Notes: generated by a model from the sequence alone, not told the origin. A stretch of DNA of 64,000 bases from Bradyrhizobium erythrophlei (GCF_900129505.1 NZ_LT670818.1:6233001-6297000), one strand, 5' to 3'; shown: positions 37,938 through 46,378, counted from the stretch's first letter. A program made the numbers and translations.

Positions 37938-37974
37938 TTTATTTCTTGGTTCCAAGATTTATTTCTTGGTTCCA
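37938..37974. repeat. 17-bp direct repeat at a stop codon (period 20)
   Basis: TTTATTTCTTGGTTCCA occurs at 37938-37954 and again at 37958-37974. The right copy encodes the end of the minus-strand gene (GTKK then stop); the left copy duplicates this end beyond the stop. Confidence 0.85.
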
Positions 37975-38216
37975 GGACGCGGAATACATTTTACCGCACG
38001 CAGGATCCCGTTCGGGGTCAGCTTGGCCCCAGACACTTCCTTGATCTGGCCCGCGGGGCACGATCCGTCGTCGACCATAATGTGCTGCCCCAGCCGCAGA
38101 TTGACGATGTCCTGCTCGCGCGACACCTGTTCGGCCATCACGGATGTCGCCGCCAGGGCCAGTGCCATGCCGGCAAGCAGCAAGACCGAAGGGCGGCTGA
38201 TGCGCGACATCTTCAT
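37959..38216 (-). CDS. Small secreted protein, DUF6719-like
   Basis: 85 aa. Signal peptide SVLLLAGMALALAATSVMA, mature part SREQDIVNLRLGQHIMVDDG with two Cys (DGSCPAGQIKE and AVKCIPRPG) likely to pair in the periplasm. I recall this layout as DUF6719; unverified. Start ambiguous among ATG 38216, ATG 38210 and GTG 38240. A tandem duplication lies across its stop codon. Confidence 0.7.
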   Translation of the reverse strand: MKMSRISRPSVLLLAGMALALAATSVMAEQVSREQDIVNLRLGQHIMVDDGSCPAGQIKEVSGAKLTPNGILRAVKCIPRPGTKK

Positions 38217-38236
38217 GGCCGATGGGATCGCCGTTT

Positions 38237-38389
38237 TCACTTGTTTTGAATCTTCAATCCGTTCGGACCGACATTGATTTGCAGGCCTTCCGGTTCTTTC
38301 TTGGTCTGGTAGAGATTGTAGCCCAGCACACCCACCGCGACGACCAGTGCGCCGATGATGAGGTAGAGGATATTGCGGTTGGCGGGCAT
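38237..38389 (-). CDS. 50-aa membrane-anchored protein
   Basis: MPANRNILYLIIGALVVAVG then VLGYNLYQTKKEPEGLQINV and GPNGLKIQNK: one N-terminal helix and a short soluble tail. GGAG lies 6 bp before the ATG at 38389; an ATG at 38401 is the alternative (54 aa). Divergent from the M20 peptidase gene. Recognised as a short conserved protein in Bradyrhizobium-type genomes; function unknown. Confidence 0.75.
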   Translation of the reverse strand: MPANRNILYLIIGALVVAVGVLGYNLYQTKKEPEGLQINVGPNGLKIQNK

Positions 38390-38485
38390 CCGTGTCTCCA
38401 TGGGCCGCGCAATCTCGCCGCCGAATACTGAAGTGTATTGGCGCGGGTGCGATTCTGAAAGCAACAACGGAAAATTGTCACGGAA

Positions 38486-39766
38486 ATGAACGCCATCGAT
38501 ACCAAGCAGAAGATTCTCGACGCCGTCGACGCCAATTTCGACGCCCAGCTTGCAACCACGAGCGATTTTGTCGCGATACCCTCGACCCGCGGCGCGGAAG
38601 GGCCGTGCCAGGACATGATCGGAGATTTGCTGCGGCAGCGCGGCTACGAGGTCGACGACTGGCATATCGATGTCGACGATCTCAGGGATCTGCGCGGCTT
38701 TGGCCCGATCGAGCATGATTTTTCCAGGGCGCGCACCGTGGTTGGAACCTACCGCCCGGCGAGCAACAAGGGAAAATCGCTGATCCTGCAGGGCCATTGC
38801 GACGTGGTGCCGACCGGGCCGCTGGAGATGTGGGACACGCCGCCTTTCTCGCCCGTGATCAAGGATGGCAGGATGTACGGCCGCGGCGCCTGCGACATGA
38901 AGTCCGGCACCATCAGCGCGTTGTATGCGCTCGACGCGATCAGGGCCGCCGGTTTGAAGCCGACGGCGCGGATCCATTTTCAATCCGTGATCGAGGAGGA
39001 AAGCACCGGGGTCGGTGCGCTCTCGACCCTGCAGCGCGGTTATCGCGCCGACGCCTGTTTCATTCCCGAACCGATGTCCGGCAGACTGGTGCGTTCGCAG
39101 GTCGGCGTGATCTGGTTTCGCCTGAAAGTGCGCGGACTTCCCGTGCATGTATTCGAGGCGGGCTCCGGTTCCAATGCGATCATGGCGGCGTACCATTTGA
39201 TTCACGCGCTGGAAAAACTCGAGGCCGAATGGAACGAGCGCGCCAGCAGCGACCGCCATTTCAAGGCGGTGACGCATCCGATCAATTTCAATCCCGGTAT
39301 CATCAAGGGCGGCGACTGGGCCTCCAGCGTGCCCGCCTGGTGCGACGTCGATTGCCGGATCGCGATATTGCCGGGCTGGTCGGTCGCCGACTGCCAGGCC
39401 GAGATACTGGCTTGCGTCTTGGCCGCGGCGCGCGACCACCGCTTCCTGTCCAACAATCCGCCCGACGTGGAATGGTCCGGGTTTCTTTCGGAAGGCTACG
39501 AACTGAAGGATTCGGCGGAACCGGAAGCCGCGTTCGGCAAAGCCTATGACGCGGTCTATGGCGGCGCGGTCCCCGAAGGTGCCTTCACGGCACTGACCGA
39601 CACCCGTTTCTATGGGCTCAATCACAACATCCCGAGCCTGTGCTTCGGCGCGAGTGGTGCGGCGATGCACGGCTTCAACGAATATGTCGATCTCGACTCG
39701 CTGCGCCAATCCACCAAGGCCATCGCCCTGTTCATCGCGGAATGGTGCGGGGTGGAGGAGGTGTAA
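38486..39766 (+). CDS. M20 family amidohydrolase/deacetylase (ArgE/DapE-like)
   Basis: 426 aa. Di-zinc hydrolase fold: LILQGHCDVVPTGP (metal His and catalytic Asp), YGRGACDMKSG (bridging Asp), FQSVIEEESTG (general-base Glu and metal Glu), EPMSGRL, and AAMHGFNEYVDL (C-terminal metal His), with a dimerisation domain in the middle. Acts on N-acyl amino acids or peptides; whether ArgE, DapE or other is unclear. The substrate may be inferred only from context, and the context is uninformative. ATG at 38486. Confidence 0.9.
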   Translation: MNAIDTKQKILDAVDANFDAQLATTSDFVAIPSTRGAEGPCQDMIGDLLRQRGYEVDDWHIDVDDLRDLRGFGPIEHDFSRARTVVGTYRPASNKGKSLILQGHCDVVPTGPLEMWDTPPFSPVIKDGRMYGRGACDMKSGTISALYALDAIRAAGLKPTARIHFQSVIEEESTGVGALSTLQRGYRADACFIPEPMSGRLVRSQVGVIWFRLKVRGLPVHVFEAGSGSNAIMAAYHLIHALEKLEAEWNERASSDRHFKAVTHPINFNPGIIKGGDWASSVPAWCDVDCRIAILPGWSVADCQAEILACVLAAARDHRFLSNNPPDVEWSGFLSEGYELKDSAEPEAAFGKAYDAVYGGAVPEGAFTALTDTRFYGLNHNIPSLCFGASGAAMHGFNEYVDLDSLRQSTKAIALFIAEWCGVEEV

Positions 39767-39787
39767 TTGCCTTCGAAGCCAACGCTG

Positions 39788-39888
39788 ACGTCATCCCGAG
39801 GAGCCGCGCGCAGCGCGGCGTCTCGAAGGATGGGCCGCAAGCTTCTCATCCTCCGGGGCTCGCTGCGCTCGCACCTTGGGATGATGGT
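39788..39888. repeat. REP-like palindromic element
   Basis: CATCCCGAGGAGCCGCGCGC through CTCGAAGGATG, with core inverted repeat GCCGCGC/GCGCGGC at 39803-39819, then a second half CATCCTCCGGGGCTCGC to TTGGGATGATGG. I recognise it as a dispersed palindrome family of Bradyrhizobium-like genomes. It lies between the M20 gene and a decayed gene. Confidence 0.7.
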
Positions 39889-40107
39889 GCCGCCCACAGC
39901 GCCGCGACGATCGTGTCGAGCCCACCGGTCAGCGCGGCGGGGCCGGGCTGCAGGATCAGCGGCGATTTGATCTCGACGATGCGGCCGTCGCGCACGGCCG
40001 GAATTTCGCTCCAGCCGGGCCGCCTTCTAATTTTGTCCGGCACGACCTTCTTGCCGCACCACGACGCCAGGATCACATCCGGCGCGGCCGCGCGGTTTCC
40101 TCGGTGA
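39888..40107 (-). pseudogene. ABC-transporter substrate-binding protein (BtuF-like), C-terminal remnant
   Basis: About 73 codons on the minus strand read APDVILASWCGKKVV, RPGWSEIPAVRDGRIVEI and SPLILQPGPAALTGGLD, the conserved C-terminal lobe of cobalamin/metal-type periplasmic binding proteins. No start, no signal peptide and no N-terminal lobe; the 5' side has been replaced by repeat sequence. A decayed gene. Confidence 0.75.
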
Positions 40108-40169
40108 GACAGACGATCCGGCGGGGAGGGAATTGGCCCATGCTGGATGATATGGCGAACTATCGGCTT

Positions 40170-40245
40170 GATGTCACGGTGACCATTACCCCGAACGTCA
40201 TTGCCTGGTTTGACACGGCGATCCATGTTCTTGAGGAATGACCTG
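40170..40245. repeat. Dispersed palindromic repeat
   Basis: GTCATTGCCTGGTTTGACAC and CGGCGATCCATGTTCTTGAG are variants of a repeat that is frequent in Bradyrhizobium-type genomes (its usual translation is MDRRVKPGND). Adjoins the decayed binding-protein gene. Confidence 0.6.
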
Positions 40246-40265
40246 AAGGAAAACGGGGAGACCGC

Positions 40266-40667
40266 ATGACGCCGCTCGAAAAAGTGAATTCGATGAAGAT
40301 GCCATTCGCCGAATTGAAGGGCGTCACCTTTACCGAAGCCGAGAAGGACCGCGTGGTGGCGCGGATGCTGGTTCGGCCGGATCTGTGCACGCTGGGCCAT
40401 ATCATTCATGGCGGCGCGATCATGGCCTTTGCGGATTCGGTCGGCGCTGCCGCCACCGTGATTAATCTGCCCGACGACGCCAAGGGCACCACCACGATCG
40501 AAAGCAAGACCAATTTCATCGGCGGCGCGAGGGAAGGAACGACGCTGATCGCGACCGCGACGCCGGTGCACCGCGGCCGTCGTACCCAGGTCTGGCAGAC
40601 GCGGCTGGAGACCGAGGATGGCAAGCTGGTGGCCGTGGTGACCCAGACCCAGATGGTGCTCGTATGA
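40266..40667 (+). CDS. PaaI-type thioesterase (hotdog fold)
   Basis: 133 aa. Hotdog-fold acyl-CoA thioesterase: LGHIIHGGAIMAFADSVGAA holds the HGG motif and catalytic Asp region, and TTTIESKTNFIGGAREGTTL the second strand set. Typical substrates are aromatic or medium-chain acyl-CoAs. ATG at 40266 with GGGGAG upstream. Stands alone. Confidence 0.88.
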   Translation: MTPLEKVNSMKMPFAELKGVTFTEAEKDRVVARMLVRPDLCTLGHIIHGGAIMAFADSVGAAATVINLPDDAKGTTTIESKTNFIGGAREGTTLIATATPVHRGRRTQVWQTRLETEDGKLVAVVTQTQMVLV

Positions 40668-40818
40668 ATACGGAGATTGATTTTTGTTAACCATTCGGTC
40701 GCGGCATTCTGCCGTTATTTCGGGCGGGAAGCGGCCTTGAATTCCATGTTGCGATGCACAATATTCGGTGTCTAGGGATTCGACGCCTCCTCGAGGGCCA
40801 TCCAAGAGGAGTTTTGAC

Positions 40819-41430
40819 GTGCTACATCGTTCGAGGTTTGGCGGCGGCTACGTTCGGACGCTGTATCAGCAGGAAGAACTGCCGCTGCTGCGCGATCATC
40901 TGTTGCGGCTCGATTCGGAAAGCCGCCATGACCGCTTCAATGGCTTCATGGACGACACCTTCATCGAACGCTACGCCGCGAAATGCGCAGAGGATGGCAC
41001 CGTCATCGTCGCCTATATCGAGAATGGCGTGGTGCGGGGTGCTGCGGAACTGCATCCGCCGGATCAATCCCCGGACTCCTTGCCGGAGATCGCTTTCAGC
41101 GTGGAGGCGTCCGTACGCCGGCAGGGCGTCGGCATCATTCTGTTCAAGCGACTGATCTCGGAAGCGCGATGGAAGGGCTATGGCGCGCTGCGGATCACCA
41201 CCGGCGCGCAGAATCAGGCGATGCGGGCCCTCGCCAACAAATTCGGCGCCCACCTGACGTTCCGCCATGGCGAATCGACCGGCACGATCGATCTGAAGCC
41301 GCAACCGCAACTCGAACTCGCAAAGTTCGCGATCGCGACGCCGGCCGATGCGACCCGCGCGATGATGCAGGTCAACCGCGCGTACTGGAAGCTTTTGCTG
41401 GGAATGGTTGGTCTGGGCCGGGCGGCCTGA
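40819..41430 (+). CDS. GNAT-family N-acetyltransferase
   Basis: 203 aa. Acetyltransferase fold: VIVAYIENGVVRGAAEL, EIAFSVEASVRRQGVGIILFKRLIS (acetyl-CoA RRQGVG loop), ALRITTGAQNQAMRALANKFGA. A ~45-residue C-terminal extension is helical. The GTG at 40819 is chosen because AAGAGGAG lies 6 bp upstream; a GTG at 40768 opens the frame without support. Substrate unknown. Confidence 0.85.
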   Translation: MLHRSRFGGGYVRTLYQQEELPLLRDHLLRLDSESRHDRFNGFMDDTFIERYAAKCAEDGTVIVAYIENGVVRGAAELHPPDQSPDSLPEIAFSVEASVRRQGVGIILFKRLISEARWKGYGALRITTGAQNQAMRALANKFGAHLTFRHGESTGTIDLKPQPQLELAKFAIATPADATRAMMQVNRAYWKLLLGMVGLGRAA

Positions 41431-41450
41431 ACAACGGCGTCACAAACAGC

Positions 41451-41478
41451 AATTCGCCGGCTCCTGGGCCGGCGAATT
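41451..41478. terminator. Perfect 11-bp hairpin between convergent genes
   Basis: AATTCGCCGGC, loop TCCTGG, GCCGGCGAATT. It lies 20 bp past the GNAT stop and 31 bp from the stop of the minus-strand gene, so it could end both transcripts. No long T-run. Confidence 0.6.
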
Positions 41479-41509
41479 GAGGTAACGGCGGTGCGCCGAC
41501 AGCGCGGTT

Positions 41510-41812
41510 TCAGGTCCCAGTGCGCTTGTCGTTGCCAAATCGCCTGACGACGCGACGTTCGACCACCACGGAACGCTGAGCGCCCTGTTCGCCCGCGATC
41601 ACGCGGGTCGTGGAACGTGCCGTGGTGCGCGCGATCTTCTTCACTTCGGCCAGCACGGATTCGATCGGCAGCCCCATCAGCGAGGCGGCGATTTCAGCCT
41701 GCGCTTCCTGGTCGTCGGTAATCCCGACCGCGGCAAAAATCGCTTCGTCCAGCGTCGGTGGATCGCGCCGGACGCGTCGCGTTCCATATTTGGTATTCCA
41801 GTCTTCGCTCAT
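41510..41812 (-). CDS. Conserved hypothetical protein (100 aa)
   Basis: 100 aa, basic. N-terminus MSEDWNTKYGTRRVRRDPPT, a helical middle (LDEAIFAAVGITDDQEAQAE), then a basic C-terminus rich in Arg/Val (SVVVERRVVRRFGNDKRTG). No domain named; short proteins like this are seen in Bradyrhizobium/Rhodopseudomonas. ATG at 41812 with GAGGCCCCG upstream. Confidence 0.7.
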   Translation of the reverse strand: MSEDWNTKYGTRRVRRDPPTLDEAIFAAVGITDDQEAQAEIAASLMGLPIESVLAEVKKIARTTARSTTRVIAGEQGAQRSVVVERRVVRRFGNDKRTGT

Positions 41813-41975
41813 CGGGGCCTCGCAGTTGGTCCGATTACCTAGGACCCCTTATGTTGCATTGCAATATGTAATTGGTGTGGCAATCCAGCTATGCACCGTG
41901 GGCTTTGCATTGCCGTGTTGTCACATGCGCGTCACTACCATCATTTCAGTCGCCGCTATTTCGGATTGCCACGGT

Positions 41976-42662
41976 TCAGGGAATTGAATCACCGACGCTT
42001 GCAAAATCGATCGGCTGTTGTGGCCAACGCTTCAGCGCGGCATGTCCGGCGTCGGTCAGGAGGTAGACGCCGCGCTCGGCGCGATCGAACCAGCCATAGA
42101 CGTTGTGCAGCAGAATTTTTGGTGCGTCGGGAATCTCCGGCTTGAGATCGCGCACGCGTCGCGGCCCCTGTGACAGCGCGGAAGCGCAGGCCAAAGCCTG
42201 CTGGCGATAGGCGGTCATGATCGGCGAGCGCGTGCTGCCGCCGAGCGCGGGATCGCCCTTGCGGCGCCGGTGTTCGGCGACGAGGCGGGAGCGCTTTTTG
42301 GGATCGCGGCGCGGGCTGGTTGTGGGCGGCTTAACGATCACTTCCACGTCGCCGGTATTCGTGACGGCGAGCATGCCGAAGCCGAGCCGGCGGCAAAGAT
42401 TGCGATACCGCGCGTCGCTCTCGCGCCCCTTGCCGCGGGCCGACAATTTGGCGGCAAGCCAGACCTCGTCGCAGGCCGCCGCGCGATCAACCGCCTGCAG
42501 GATCAATTCGAGATTGAAGGAAAGCTTTAATTCGCCGATCACCACGATCGGGGGATCGTCACCGCTCAGCGCCACGAGGTCGCAACCGCCAACCTCACCC
42601 TTGACGGTAAAGCCGAGGTTTTCGAGGAAGCGTTTGACGGGCAGGTAAAGCGCGGTTTCCAA
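41976..42662 (-). CDS. DUF2161 protein, predicted PD-(D/E)XK phosphodiesterase
   Basis: 228 aa. N-terminal half has GGCDLVALSGDDPPIVVIGE then LKLSFNLELILQAVDR: an Asp followed by E-x-K spacing of the PD-(D/E)XK nuclease fold. The C-terminal half is winged-helix-like (ALSQGPRRVRDLKPEIPDA, YGWFDRAERGVYLLTDAGHA). Role unknown; a DNA-repair or anti-phage function has not been shown. ATG at 42662. Not next to any methyltransferase or repair gene. Confidence 0.8.
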   Translation of the reverse strand: METALYLPVKRFLENLGFTVKGEVGGCDLVALSGDDPPIVVIGELKLSFNLELILQAVDRAAACDEVWLAAKLSARGKGRESDARYRNLCRRLGFGMLAVTNTGDVEVIVKPPTTSPRRDPKKRSRLVAEHRRRKGDPALGGSTRSPIMTAYRQQALACASALSQGPRRVRDLKPEIPDAPKILLHNVYGWFDRAERGVYLLTDAGHAALKRWPQQPIDFASVGDSIP

Positions 42663-42810
42663 AACGGCTCCAGGGTGGGCTTTCGGTGTCGCCCATGCGA
42701 CTCAATGCCGTAGTTTAGCCCGGATCGGTAAAGACGCGGACCCCCCGCGATTTGATCAAACGCGCCTGGTGCGGCTATCGTGGGTCCGGGACGGGCGCCA
42801 AGCGGGTCAT
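42663..42810. other. Intergenic between DUF2161 gene and the GrlR fragment
   Basis: About 150 bp with no gene recognised; the truncated GrlR-like copy follows at 42811. Confidence 0.4.
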
Positions 42811-42933
42811 CTGATCAGGGATGGGCTCTACCACATCACCGTGGAGATGCTTGACGGCATCGAGGGCGGCAATCAGGGCGTCATGGTAGTGCGCGATCAT
42901 ACCCTGTGCGGAGGCCATGGCGCCCGCCGGTAA
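42811..42933 (+). pseudogene. Truncated GrlR-like domain
   Basis: About 40 codons read DGLYHITVEMLDGIEGGNQG and VMVVRDHTLCGG before TAA at 42931-42933. They match the second domain of the downstream gene (GLYSIHIRMLDGIDGGNTG, VMVLHDGRIRGG) closely, but the rest of the domain is missing. No start with a ribosome binding site. Best read as a broken paralogue or partial duplication. Confidence 0.75.
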
Positions 42934-43046
42934 TAAAGAGGATTTGTCTTAAGGCGAAGCCGCCTTTGTTGATCGCGGATCGAAGGCAATGGCGCGCCGG
43001 AGGATACACACCGGCGGGGTTGCAGGCCAGAAAGGCCGGAGCGACG

Positions 43047-43754
43047 ATGTTGAACGGGCTCTACAAAGTCGAAATGCATACGGTGCACGGTTCGCGCCGC
43101 GGCGTCATCTATGTCTATGACGGCAAGATGATGGGCGGCAATTCGGCGTTCGCATTCATCGGCACTTACCGGGAATCCGCAAACGGCGAGGTGTCGGTAG
43201 ACATATCGACGATGCGGCATAACGACGATCCGAATTTTCAGCCGCTGCTCAAGAGCGACAAGGTCACGCTCTCGCTCAGGGGCCGGCAGCAGGGCGAGCA
43301 ATATTGTTTTGAAGGCGGCACCACGCAAGTGCCCCGCATCGCCTTCCACTCGGTGATGACCCCGATCAGCGAAGCGGCGGCGCCGCCGGCGATGCCGCCT
43401 GGAGAAGGCGGAATCGGGAACGGGCTCTATTCCATTCATATCCGCATGCTCGACGGCATCGACGGCGGCAATACCGGGGTCATGGTGCTGCACGACGGCC
43501 GGATCCGCGGCGGCGATGCGTTCTTCGATTATATCGGCGCCTACACCAGCGCGAAGGGCCGGTGGAAGGGCGAACTCGTCAACCACGAGCACACCCCAAG
43601 CCAGGGTGAACGGCCGGTGTTCGGGGGCTACGAAGTCGGCATCGGTTTTTCCGGCACCCACACCGCCGAGGGAGCGGTCGCGGAGGCAACGGCCCTGGCC
43701 GGCAAGCGCAGCATTCGCTTCAGCGCGGTGTTGAAGAAACTGGCGGAGGCCTGA
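43047..43754 (+). CDS. Tandem GrlR-like domain protein
   Basis: 235 aa. Two copies of a small beta-barrel domain of GrlR type: residues ~1-110 (MLNGLYKVEMHTVHGSRRGV, GGNSAFAFIGTYRES) and ~125-235 (NGLYSIHIRMLDGIDGGNTG, GGDAFFDYIGAYTSAK), joined by an Ala/Pro linker. GrlR is known as a negative regulator of the LEE type III secretion genes in enteric bacteria; here no such genes are near, so only the fold is claimed. ATG at 43047 with GGCCGGAG upstream. Truncated extra copy just upstream. Confidence 0.78.
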   Translation: MLNGLYKVEMHTVHGSRRGVIYVYDGKMMGGNSAFAFIGTYRESANGEVSVDISTMRHNDDPNFQPLLKSDKVTLSLRGRQQGEQYCFEGGTTQVPRIAFHSVMTPISEAAAPPAMPPGEGGIGNGLYSIHIRMLDGIDGGNTGVMVLHDGRIRGGDAFFDYIGAYTSAKGRWKGELVNHEHTPSQGERPVFGGYEVGIGFSGTHTAEGAVAEATALAGKRSIRFSAVLKKLAEA

Positions 43755-43761
43755 GCGGCCC

Positions 43762-44442
43762 TTACACCCGCCCACTTACCGGGAGCAGCGCGCCGGTGAC
43801 GGCGCTGGCGGCGTCGCTGACGAGAAACAGGATGACCTCGGCCAGTTCTTGTGGGGTCACCCATTTGGTGAAATCGGCTCCCGGCATGCTGGCACGGTTG
43901 GCCGGGGTATCGATGGTCGAGGGCAGCACAGCATTGACGGTGATCCTGCCTTTCCATTCGGCCGCCAGCGCTTCGGTGAGCCGGTGCACGCCGGCCTTGG
44001 ACGCGGCGTAGGCGCCCATGCCGGAGCCCGCCTGCAGCGCGCCCATTGCGCCGACATTGACGATGCGGCCGGCGCCGGAACTGACCAGGTGCGGGACGGC
44101 CGACCGCGACGCGTTCAGCGCCGTGAGGACGTTGAGAGCATACATGTGTTGCCAGGTGTTGGGGTTGCCGTCGGCGACCATCTCGAAGGCAAATCCGCCG
44201 GCGATATTGACCAGCGCGTCGAGCCTGCCGAAATGCGCCGCGGCCGCATCGATGGCCTTCTTGGCCGCGGCCGCATCCGAAAGGTCGACGCCGCCAAGTT
44301 CAATCCGATTGTCGGTCGCCGCGGTCTGAGACGGCGCGTGATCCACCCCGGCGACGCGCGCGCCCCGCGCAAGCGCGATTTCCGCGACCACCTTGCCGAG
44401 CGCGCCCGAGGCGCCGGTCACGACGATGACTTTTCCTTCCAT
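43762..44442 (-). CDS. Short-chain dehydrogenase/reductase
   Basis: 226 aa. Classical SDR: VIVVTGASGALGKVVAE (cofactor loop), NIAGGFA, GAYAASKAGVHRL (catalytic Tyr and Lys), STIDTPANRA. NAD(P)-dependent oxidoreduction of an unknown alcohol or ketone. The ATG at 44442 is preferred because GGAG lies 6 bp upstream; a GTG at 44475 adds 11 residues. Confidence 0.87.
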   Translation of the reverse strand: MEGKVIVVTGASGALGKVVAEIALARGARVAGVDHAPSQTAATDNRIELGGVDLSDAAAAKKAIDAAAAHFGRLDALVNIAGGFAFEMVADGNPNTWQHMYALNVLTALNASRSAVPHLVSSGAGRIVNVGAMGALQAGSGMGAYAASKAGVHRLTEALAAEWKGRITVNAVLPSTIDTPANRASMPGADFTKWVTPQELAEVILFLVSDAASAVTGALLPVSGRV

Positions 44443-44573
44443 GGGGAACTCCGCGGCGAGAGGCGAGGAGGCCACACTATCGCCCCGGCCAATTCATTTG
44501 CAATACTGCGAATTCCTGCGCCAATCGCTGTTTCAAATGGGCTCGCCCCGCAAACCGACAGGGGGAAATTCAG

Positions 44574-45284
44574 ATGGCCGACGCTGCGTCCGATGGTGAT
44601 ATTCCCGCCGAAATCGTCAACTTTACATTTCCGCTTCCGAAACTCGCGGAAGCCTTGTTAGGCAAGGGTCCGGTCAGGATCGTCGCGATTGGATCATCTT
44701 CGACAGCGGGCAGGGGTGATGTTGTGCCATACCCGCATCGTCTCGAGATGTACCTGCGGGTTCGATATGCGGAAGAACAGTTTCCAAATCTCAAGATCGA
44801 CGTGCTCAACAGAGGGAAGGGCGGCGAAGAGGCGATTGAGGAACTGGTGCGTTTCGAAGCCGATGTCTTCGCCGAGAATCCCTCGCTGGTGATCTGGCAA
44901 GTCGGAACCAACGCGGTTTTCCACAATTACAGGCTTGACGACGTCGCAGCGAAGATCGCTGAAGGTTTGAGCCTGCTCCGCGACAAGAAAATGGATGTCG
45001 TGCTGATTGATCCGCAGTACGTCCCGGCGATGCTTTTCGACGGGAAAGCGGAAGCTTCCGAACGCATGGTGTCCTTGATCTCGGACGCGGCCAAGGTGGC
45101 TAAAGTCAATCTGTTCCGGCGTTGGGCGTTGATGCGTCATTGGCATGTGCACAACGATATCGGTTTTCATCGAATGTTCGACCCGACCGATCCGGACCAG
45201 CTTCATCAGAGTGACTGGAGCACCCTTCGTTTCGCGCAGGCGCTGCGCGACGCAATCACCAGGGCGCCACCTGCGGGCGCTTAG
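44574..45284 (+). CDS. SGNH/GDSL-type hydrolase
   Basis: 236 aa. Block I IGSSSTAGRG (nucleophile Ser in place of GDS), block II LNRGKGG (Gly), block III WQVGTNAV (Asn), block V DQLHQSDW (Asp/His). Esterase or lipase acting on acyl, acetyl or sugar esters; no signal peptide, so probably cytosolic. ATG at 44574 with GGGGGAAATTC upstream. Base composition is lower in GC than its neighbours. Follows the SDR gene divergently. Confidence 0.85.
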   Translation: MADAASDGDIPAEIVNFTFPLPKLAEALLGKGPVRIVAIGSSSTAGRGDVVPYPHRLEMYLRVRYAEEQFPNLKIDVLNRGKGGEEAIEELVRFEADVFAENPSLVIWQVGTNAVFHNYRLDDVAAKIAEGLSLLRDKKMDVVLIDPQYVPAMLFDGKAEASERMVSLISDAAKVAKVNLFRRWALMRHWHVHNDIGFHRMFDPTDPDQLHQSDWSTLRFAQALRDAITRAPPAGA

Positions 45285-45392
45285 CGTCCGTAATCCCGCG
45301 CGATTAGTTAAAATTTGCTGGGGTTCCGTAAGCGGATTGCAGCGCGGGCCGGCTACGCTCGTGTTCTGGTCCAATGAGGGTTGGAAGACGTC

Positions 45393-45590
45393 ATGAGATA
45401 TCTGCCTGATCACGGTTTGCCTCTGGTTCAGCTCAAGGAACAGCGGCGGGATTTGATAGTCGCGCTGCAAAACCGCAATGGCCCGATCAGCAGCTGGGAA
45501 TTGCTGCAGATCGCCGCGGTTCAGCAGGCGATTTCGGCATTCGAGGACGTCATCGCCGATCTGGATGCGGAATTGGAAGCGGCGGCGTAG
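45393..45590 (+). CDS. Small coiled-coil protein (65 aa)
   Basis: 65 aa, one long amphipathic helix (QLKEQRRDLIVALQNRNGP; AVQQAISAFEDVIADLDAEL). ATG at 45393 with TTGGAAG upstream. Conserved short protein in related genomes by my recollection; function unknown. Confidence 0.7.
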   Translation: MRYLPDHGLPLVQLKEQRRDLIVALQNRNGPISSWELLQIAAVQQAISAFEDVIADLDAELEAAA

Positions 45591-45631
45591 CGGCTGTCTC
45601 GTCCTCCGGTCCGTTTGGCCGCAGGGGAAGC

Positions 45632-46378
45632 TCAGGGTTCCAGATAGCGGGCTTCCAGCATCGCACGCTCGCCTGCACCAAGGCCCAGACCGTCGCTGAA
45701 ATAGCTTTCGAGGTCGCCGTAATCGGCGCTGATGGCCTCGAAGGCGGCGGCGAGGAAGGAAGCTTCCACCGATCCGAGCACCCGCCTGACATCGTCGGGC
45801 AGCTCGCTCGAAGCTCCGGGGTCGCGGCGGTAGAAGCGGTTGGTAAGCAAATAATCCTCGGCGATCACCTCGTCCGGCACGCCCAGCGCATGCAGGATCA
45901 GCGCGCAGGCAAAACCGGTGCGATCCTTGCCGGCGGTGCAATGAATCACCAGCGGTGCGCGGTCTTCCAGCAAATGCGCGAACAGGGCGCGGAAGCTCGA
46001 CGTGTAGTAACGAACGTAGTTGCGGTAGGAATCGCGCATCACGTCGAGCGCGTCGACCGGCGACAGCGCGATGCCCCCGGCGAGGCGCGCCCGCAGCGCC
46101 GCGACCACCGTCGGCTCGATCGGCAGCGAATGAACCGCAATCTCCGCAAGCCCGCAGGTCGCGGCCACGCGTTCCTCGGTGCCGCGAAAATCGAACGCGC
46201 TTTTCAGGCCGAGCGGCCGCAGCACGTCGATATCGGCCTCGGTCAGGTGTCCAAGATGGTTGGAACGGAAGATCTGCCGCCAGCGGACGATACGGCCGTC
46301 TTTTCCCGGATAGCCGCCGAGATCGCGGAAATTGCTGGCGCCGGAGAGGTTGAGATGGCGGGGAGGGGTATCTGACAT
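45632..46378 (-). CDS. Tyrosine-phosphatase-family protein
   Basis: 248 aa. NFRDLGGYPGKDGRIVRWRQ at the N-terminus and the P-loop VIHCTAGKDRTGFAC with Cys and Arg of the CX5R motif; Y-phosphatase 3 type (IphP-like). It would dephosphorylate phosphotyrosine or phosphoinositide-like substrates. ATG at 46378. Converges with the coiled-coil gene. Confidence 0.88.
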   Translation of the reverse strand: MSDTPPRHLNLSGASNFRDLGGYPGKDGRIVRWRQIFRSNHLGHLTEADIDVLRPLGLKSAFDFRGTEERVAATCGLAEIAVHSLPIEPTVVAALRARLAGGIALSPVDALDVMRDSYRNYVRYYTSSFRALFAHLLEDRAPLVIHCTAGKDRTGFACALILHALGVPDEVIAEDYLLTNRFYRRDPGASSELPDDVRRVLGSVEASFLAAAFEAISADYGDLESYFSDGLGLGAGERAMLEARYLEP

